Below, in pieces: positions 36,901-45,900 of a stretch of DNA of 64,000 bases. The notes below the pieces were generated by a model. The model did not search any database. It was given only the letters and a program-made list of their open reading frames with translations, and had not been told where the DNA came from. Made by a program: the position numbers and the translations under genes. The DNA comes from Archivesica marissinica. Taxonomy: Eukaryota > Mollusca > Bivalvia > Venerida > Vesicomyidae. The stretch lies in contig CM026397.1 in assembly GCA_014843695.1 (NCBI GenBank), forward strand, positions 36,302,924-36,366,923. The letters are read 5' to 3'. The stretch's first letter is position 1. Every line of letters begins with the position of its first letter.

Positions 36901-39900
36901 ATACCCTGATGAGGTCGGACGAGTATCAGAATATCCTGTCAGAGATGTGCCAGTTTGACAATGCAATACAGAAAACCAAACTCGAGGAGCAATTTGACGT
37001 ATACATATTTCAATATTTATTTATGTATAGGATATAAGCCGAAACCGCAATACGTAAAATATTGGACTGTATGAGGCGCGTAGTGACGAAGGCAGTACCA
37101 ATATTTTACATATTGGATCCGTTTGAGACTTATATCTTACTTAAAAGACACACTTATATAACACGATCCGACTAATTAAAATTGTTAACTTCGGACATGT
37201 ACGCGTAGAATTTAATATAATACTCAATATTAATAAAAATGGACTACACGTATAAAGATATGACGTCACGACAGTGTTTTAATATCTAATATTTACAGCA
37301 TGTGCAGATATCAAGCACAAACAAATATATATTACATTATAAAATACTACATTGTCATTTCAATACTTGGAATGATAAGAGAAATAAATATAACTTGTAC
37401 ATTGCAAACAGTCCGCCACCGTGGTCGAGTGGTTACGGTCGCTGACTTGTATACCACTGTAACCTATCATCACTGATGGTCACGGGTTCGTGCCCCGCTC
37501 AGGTCGTGTCTCGTTTATATGAAAATGTTGGCCATTTCTTACGGAGGTTGGTGCACCCAAGTACTGGTTAACCGTTGGTGCCTGCCCAGGAAAGGTGTTG
37601 TTAGGTAAACTGCCTGCCGGCGATATAGCCTGAAATGGTGCTGATGCAGGCGTAAAACCCGAAATATAACATAACATTGCAAACATATGCAGCTCTACAA
37701 AGCCAAAAACTAATGAACATGTGTTAATCAATATATCAAAATATAACTAATTGCAAACTCGACAAAAACTGAAAAATGTCAGTGAATTTTAATAATACTT
37801 TTAGATAATTAAATATCGCCTTTGTCAGAAACTGAATTTTAAGTCGTCGTGAGAGCATGTGATTTGAAGTCAGCTGCGTTAACCACTTGACCATAAATTC
37901 CACATACCTTCTTAGTTATATATTCGTGTACATGTAATTGCATTTGCAATTCATAATTCATATTTGTATCTTTACGTGTATGACATAATTATGTACTATT
38001 GATTTGCAATAAAATATGGTTAAATAAACACATTCTTTATGCACAGATTTTGAGGCTGGTAACGACCACAATCGAGCGGGATGAAAGTACGACAGCTCTA
38101 AGGGCAGAAAATATATTCAAGAACAGATGTAAAACTATTATACCAGCCAATCGTTGTCGTCCATTCTTGATGACCCCACAAGATGGTTGTAATGACTATA
38201 TCAATGCAGTATTCTCTAATGTGAGTTCCACAATATAGTACTTCTTCATTTATCATAATTGCCGGATCTGTAGTCCAGTGGTAACACGCTGCACTGGTAA
38301 TCCAAGGATCGCAGGTTCGATCCCCCATCTGAACCTAATAAAATTAACAGTCTTTCAGATGGGACATTAACCCGAGGCCTCGTAGCGGTGCTGTACATCG
38401 TGCACGTAAAAGAACCAGAGGAGACACTGGAATGGTCTCTCTCTGTATCATTGCACTATCCTCAAAAATTCTAATCTGACTAATCTCTTCAGGAGGCGTC
38501 GCTCATATGGGCAACCGATAGCGACGATAACGATAAATAAACGTAAAACGCACACAAACACACACAAAATTGTTTTGCTGTTAATATCTATTGTATCCTA
38601 GTTGGATTCTTATCAAGTGTTGATTGTCTTTGCTAGACATTCACCAACTAAACTATCCGTTATTTTGTAAGTAGGTGTTAATGTTATATATTTTATATAT
38701 AATAATTATATGTATGCAAACAATAGTTATGCAAATAATAGTTGGTGATTAAGTTTGGAAAGTTAACAGAGCTTACACTAGAATGGATTGGTCTAAAGTA
38801 CCAGAATGTAGGCATAGAGTACCACAATGAAGGCATATAGTACTAGCCTGGGTTTCAGTCTGTCGATTTGTCACTAATTTACTTGTGGCAAGATGACATT
38901 TTTATCAGAAACTTAATACGGCCCGATGAATGATCTTGGTATTAAAATATATTTATATGACTGACCAGGCAAAATATATCAGAATATAGATACTAGAATA
39001 TAGGCCTAGAATACCTGAATGTAGGCATATAATAACAGAATATAGGCCTAGTATACCATAATTAGGCATATCATACCAGAATGTAGGTCTAGAATACCTG
39101 AATGTAGGCGTATACTAACAGAATATAGGCCTAGTATACCATAATTAGGCATATCATACCAGAATGTAGGTCTAGAATACCTGAATATAGACCTAGAATA
39201 CCTGAATATAGACCTAGAATACCTGAATATAGACCTAGAATACCTGAATATAGACCTAGAATACCTGAATATAGACCTAGAATACCTGAATATAGACCTA
39301 GAATACCTGAATATAGACCTATAATACCTGAATATAGACATAGAATACCTGAATATACCTAGAATACCTGAATTATAGACCAGAATACCTGAATATAGAC
39401 CTAGAATACCTGAATATAGACATAGAATACCTGAATATAGACCTAGAATACCTGAATATAGACATAGAATACCTGAATATAGACATAGAATACCTGAATA
39501 TAGACCTAGAATACCTGAATATATACCTAGAATACCTGAATATAGACCAGAATACCTGAATATAGACCTAGAATACCTGAATATAGACCTAGAATACCTG
39601 AATATAGACCTAGAATACCTGAATATAGACCTAAAATACGAGATTGCGGAGTAGTACCTGATGACATTTATGTGTTTGTGTATTGCAGAGCTATACACGT
39701 CGAGATGGTTTCATACTAACGCAGATGCCCTTACCTAACACTGTGATAGACTTCTGGCGTCTCATACATGACCATAACGTGGCCGCCATTGTCATGCTGA
39801 ACGAGGTGGATATGAGCGACGAGGTATTCATGTAAAACATAATTATATAATTTATAATAATTGTTATAACAATCGTCTAGTTCATTCCACTACATTAGAT

Positions 39901-42900
39901 ATCTACTAAATTAATTGCTACTAATGTTAATTGTATATATTCCACTGAGCAATTTTATAATGTATTAGTTTTGCAATATCCACAACTTCGGCTTCTTCCT
40001 TAATAAAGCCTTTAATTTCCTTGAACCAGCTGATTCCGTTCATTTCATAATTTCCTATTACAGACCTGTGAACAATATTGGACACTTGAATCATGTGGTG
40101 AAAAATACGGACCATTCATAGTAGAGACGACAGCCGAAATCAAGTCTGACCCAAGTATTACCATAAGGGACTTTTCAATCACCAATACGGATATGGTAAG
40201 ATAAGATACGTGTAACTTTGAGTCGGAAAGACGTTCAGCAAATCAACATAAGCCCAGTAACTCCTTTAACTCTTTCAGCACCGAATAAATTCAGAGCATG
40301 TGCAAACAACATAGATCCAGATCAGACGCGGCGTAACGCCGCGTCTGATCAGGATCTATGTTATTTGCTATTCGGACAGGTGCTTCAGCTCCACTGTCTG
40401 AAGAGCAATCAGCATATAGCCTGATCAGACGGCATGTTCTGTTCTGTGCTATCGGGTTCTCTACTTTTTTACAAAGTCGCTTTTATGCGACATTGGCGGT
40501 GAAAGAGTTAACCGACCATAGACAACAGATTACTATCATATAATCATATTATATAACATATGTACATGTTTAAGCTTTTGATTGCGTAATAACGCCTTGT
40601 TCTGTAATGTTCAAATCGTTTCTTTGGGGAGAGCCAATCACTAAAGTTGTCAGAACGTGTGGCCCAACCTATTTGCTAATTATGTATCGGTAATACGATT
40701 GTTATTGCTATATACATGTATATAGAGCAATAAAATAATTATCAAATCAAATGTGAACCATCCTTGTTATGACACTGTATATTATGATGTACACAAATAT
40801 TATTTGATGGGAAACATGTTAATAGGCCATAGAAAATGTGGAGGTAGCAGCGCTTGTTTGTATCCCTGACCTCATAATATGGTCTATGTTTGTATTGTAT
40901 ATTAATTGTAGACTTGTGTAGTCTATATAGAGGGTATTTGTGGTTAGTAGTGTGAGATTTATTTCATTTAGTCATCACCGAAATTTTTATTGTGTGTGTC
41001 ATTGTCTTCTTGTGTGGGTCGTTGTCTTCTCGTGTGTGCCATTGTCTTCTTGTGTGGGTCGTTGTCTTCTCGTGTGTGCCATTGTCTTCTTGTGTGGGTC
41101 GTTGTCTTCTCGTGTGTGCCATTGTCTTCTTGTGTGGGTCGTTGTCTTCTGGTGTGTGTGTCATTGTCTTCTTGTGTGGGTCGTTGTCTTCTGGTGTGGA
41201 CACTGGTCTTCTGGTGTGGGCCGTTGTCCTCTTGTGTGGGCCGTTGTCTTCTTGTGTGGGCCGTTGTCTTCTGGTGTGGGCCGTTGTCTTCTTGTGTGAG
41301 CTGTTGTCTTCATGTGTGGGCCGTTGTCTTCTGGTGTGGGCCGTTGTCTTCTTGTGTGAGATGTTGTCTTCTGGTGTGGGCTGTTGTCTTCTGGTGTGTG
41401 CCGTTGTCTTCTTGTGTGGGCCGTTGTCTTCTGGTGTGTGCCGTTGTCTACTTGTGTGGGCCATTGTCTTCTTGTGTGAGCCGTTGTCTTCTTGTGTGTG
41501 CCGTTGTCTTCTGGTGTGGGCCGTTGTCCTCTTGTGTGGGTCGTTGTCTTCTTGTATGGGCCGTTGTCTTCTGGTGTGGGCCGTTGTCTTCTTGTGTGGG
41601 TCGTTGTCTTCTTGTGTGGGCCGTTGTCTAATGTTGTTAAAATGTGTGGCCCAAATCATTTGCATTTTCATACTATGTATTGTATCATTTTGTGCATGAC
41701 ATATGTACTATTGATTTGCAATGAAATATTATTAAACTAAAGTAGCGTTAGCCACGGGTGGAAGTACATATTTCGGTGATCAGGAAATGAAATAAAATCC
41801 TATCTTACACTAATAAACACACTTCCTCGTTTTCTTGTATGATTACCAATGATTTTGGCTAACACACTATTATTTATGAATTGTATTCATGTTAACTGTC
41901 ACTGCCTGGCGCCTTATTTCACTACAATACACAACCACTTATGTTAGTGTGAACTTTCCCAATAACAAAAATAGTTCCAGTAAAATGTCTATGTTAGTTT
42001 ATGTTTGCTGTCAATATTAAAAACTACAGAAAAAGCATATTCATTAGATACTTTATTAATGACTGTTTGTGATTGTCAGAAAATAACTAAAATACAAAAC
42101 GACACCCAATCACGGAGGAATACGAAACACGAGCAGTTGTAAAGAAATTGCCATCTGGCACTGTTTCAAAACAGTGAAATATAGCATTTTCTTTCACTGG
42201 GAAAACTAAATCATTCATTGGAAAGCATAAAAGAAAGACTAACCCTACATACCACAACGCTTAAATTAATTATATCGTTTCAGCCACATGCCGTGCCAAA
42301 GGTAGTTAGGCAGTTCCAGTTTCACCGCTGGGTTGAGGAGTCACCAGTTCCTAGTTCTAAATTAGCCCTGTTTGAACTTCTTGACGTAGTTGACATGTGT
42401 CAACGACATAGTGGAAACAGACCGGTCGTAGTACACTGCATGTAAGTAGCTGGGATTAACGAGCACACGTACACTGTACTAGAAGACATAGTGTACTAGA
42501 AGACATAGAAAACGCACACTTCGTATAAGTGTGATTTACATGAAAAACAATAACTATATAAATGCATAATTTTAAACATTTTGGAATATTTTTAGTTGTT
42601 CAGTTTGTGTTTTGTGATAAAGATGTGATATATCTTTGATGGAGTCCTTCGTATGTATTTCGTTTTCATGTACTGCTAATCATATAATGTAGGTGTGCGT
42701 TTTCTATGTTCTCTAGTATAGAATGTGAATATTTAACTTCTAAACTTGCATTGTGCTATTTCATGTTTTAATTAATTGTGAAACCATTGGTAGATTGACT
42801 TAATTGTTCAAATGAGTTATCTCATTAAATAAAGTATTTATCATTATTATTATTATTAGTAGTAGTAGTATTTATTATTATTAATATAATAAATTTAGGT

Positions 42901-45900
42901 ATCTTCTACGTCTAACATTCATATATCTAAATTCCTTAGTTTAAGTTTTATTTATTTTACAACGATTGCGAAGCAAGTTCTAACAACTTATTATTCACTC
43001 TCGTAGGCTCGGATGAAAGCGTAAAATTAATGTGGTCATTAGTGTGGGAGAAAACCGGAGTACCTGAAGAAAACCCACCTGTCCGATCTGGCGACCACCG
43101 TACCATCTCACATACTTCCCGGTCCGAGGATCGAACCAGGGTTGCATTGATGAGAAACGAGCGCGCTAACCACTGCGCTAATCAGACAGCCTGCAATTCC
43201 ATAGAGCTGGTTAACCTTAGTAAATACATTCAGGAAGCTATATTCCTTCGTAAGCTTACTTCTTTAGAATGAGGGAGCTGCCATTTGGTTACATCCTTGA
43301 TAACGACACATATTTAGTTTAGTTTATACACATTTATTTTAGCTCGATTGCGAAACAAGTTCTTATAACTTATACTAATCACTCTCGAGACCTCATTCCT
43401 GATGGAAACCATCGCCCGAGTGAGAGAGAAGAGGCGTGTTGGATTTAAATGCCTTGCCTAAGGACACAATCGTAACGGCTCCAGCGGGGCTCGAACTCCG
43501 GGCCGTTCGCATGTGAAGCGAACGCGCTACCACTGAGCTATCACGACTTCCACATATTTCATATTGCATTCTTAGTACAGTCATGACTATGTTTTATAGT
43601 ATGTATAGTCCATCACGACATTGTCATTGTTTGTAAGTCTATGTTCATAATCATTGTATTATGTGTCCATCCTCATCATAATATTGCACTATATAAATTA
43701 TAAATATTCTTAAAGCGACATTACATTAGTGAAAACGCAAATTTCTACAGAATGTATTTTCCTATTATAAGGTATAATTCTTTCCCAAATATTTGCCTCA
43801 AATGCTGAGTATTTCAACTAATAAGCAAACGTCGTATACGCGGTTTGTTGACATAACAAAATAATGTAAATAGGGTCGACATTCATGCGTAATGCAACCC
43901 GTGTATCCTGAATAACACGAGTTATGGTACATAATTACCGATATATCTCACATTTGTGCCTATGCATATTTATTTGTAGACTATTCTTAGATAAATTATC
44001 GTTAAACGACATTATCTCGCGTTTAGTATTGATTCTGGTGACAAACAAACGTCAATTCAGGAGCGTGGATGATCGTTATATGAAATCCTACTTTCAATTT
44101 TGAAAGTTTGTAGATCCCAAAAACACTGTTTATTGATTTAATGTTAGTGTTCGAATGTAATCGGAAGAATGTGTAGTAGCAAAGCATTTATACGTGACAA
44201 AAATGCATTGTACTTGCTTTTTGCGATGTAATGTCGCTTTAAATGTTACAGACGAGAAACTGTAACGTTTAAGTTTTAATAAAGCATGTTTCTTCTTTTA
44301 AAATAACTTTCTCAGAATAAATATCAAGTTTGTATGTATATATTACTGGAATACGTTCGTCGTTGCATCACATTGTTCTACCTTTGAAATCTGGAGCATT
44401 GTCGTACAAAGTCAGTATGTTGTGGTGGAGAAGACCACCCACATGTCCTGGGTAGAAACCAGTACTCAATTCTCTAACCTCAGCAAGCGACTGACAAATA
44501 TCTCACATCATCATAGTTACGCTTATCCATGAGAGGTGAGCGAACCTGTGGCCCTGTGGATAGCGGTGAAAGGCGAGTTCTAACAACGGCGTGCCACACC
44601 ACTCGACCACGGAGGCTCGCATTTATAGTTTCTGTTGTTCCCTTGGCGTGCGATATTGTTGTGCATGTCAATTGGAAGGCAAATAAAAGAATTACAGTAA
44701 TGCACTTAACTGATGTCTCACTATGTGTCTGGTATTGGTGTTTGTTGTCGACAAGGAGAAAGCTTGGAAAACTGTGCCCGGGTAGATATGGGGAGGTGTG
44801 CCGTGTAGAGGATCTAGCCGTGACGATCACCTGTTTTACACCGTCAGTAACTACTAAATGTCGTAGGTAAAGCTTGTATGGGTGGAGGGATCTCATCAAT
44901 ATCTTAAAGCTTATTTTTAATATATTTTTTTTTATGATCTTAACAGGAATGGTGCTAATCGCAGTGGTTTGTATGTAGCTGTCAGCATTCTCATTGAACG
45001 TTTAATACTGGAAAAAGAAATTGATGTCTTCCAAACAGTGAAACAGTTGAGGTTGTGTCGCTGCCACCTTGTAGATAATCTGGTACGTATTGGCAGTTGA
45101 GGTTGTGTCGCTGCCACCTTGTAGATAATCTGGTAGGTATTGGCAGTTGAGGTTGTGTCGCTGCCACTTTGTAGATAATCTGGTAGGTATTGGCAGTTAA
45201 GGTTGTGTCGCTGCCACCTTGTAGATAATCTGGTAGGTATTGGCAGTTGAGGTCGTGTCGCTGCCACCTTGTAGATAATCTGGTAGGTATTGGCAGTTAA
45301 GGTTGTGTCGCTGCCACCTTGTAGATAATCTGGTAGGTATTGGCAGTTGAGGTTGTGTCGCTGCCACCTTGTAGATAATCTGGTAGGTATTGGCAGTTGA
45401 GGTTGTGTCGCTGCCACCTTGTAGATACTCTGGTAGGCATTGGCAGTTGAAGGTTGTGTCGGCACGCCACCTTGTAGTACTCTGGAGGTATTGGCAGTAG
45501 AGGTGTGTCGCTGCCACCTTGTAGATAATCTGGTAGGTATTGGCAGTTGAGGTTGTGTCGCTGCCACCTTGTAGATAATCTGTAGGTATTGGCAGTTGAG
45601 GTTGTGTCGCTGCCACCTTGTAGATACTCTGGTAGGTATTGGCAGTTGAGGTTGTATCGCTGCCACCTTGTAGATAATATGGTAGGTATTGGCAGTTAAG
45701 GTTGTGTCGCTGCCACCTTGTAGATAATCTGGTAGGTATTGGCAGTTGAGGTTGTGTCGCTGCCACCTTGTAGATAATCTGGTAGGTATTGGCAGTTGGT
45801 TATTGATAGCAATTGCGTTGATATATATGATATAGCCAAACTACTAGAAAGGGGATTGGAACTCTATGTTAACTATAGCTTATCTGACCTTTTGTCTCGT

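Noticed and set aside
39048..39698. 216-codon minus-strand frame (I-F-R-Y-S-R-S repeats)
   Set aside because: Artefact of a 21 bp repeat; no gene-like features.
40964..41699. Open frames of over 200 codons on both strands
   Set aside because: Artefact of the 21 bp array at 40985-41632.
44932..45766. Minus-strand open frames of 189 and 244 codons
   Set aside because: Antisense of the 50 bp exon 31 junction array; composition follows the repeat.
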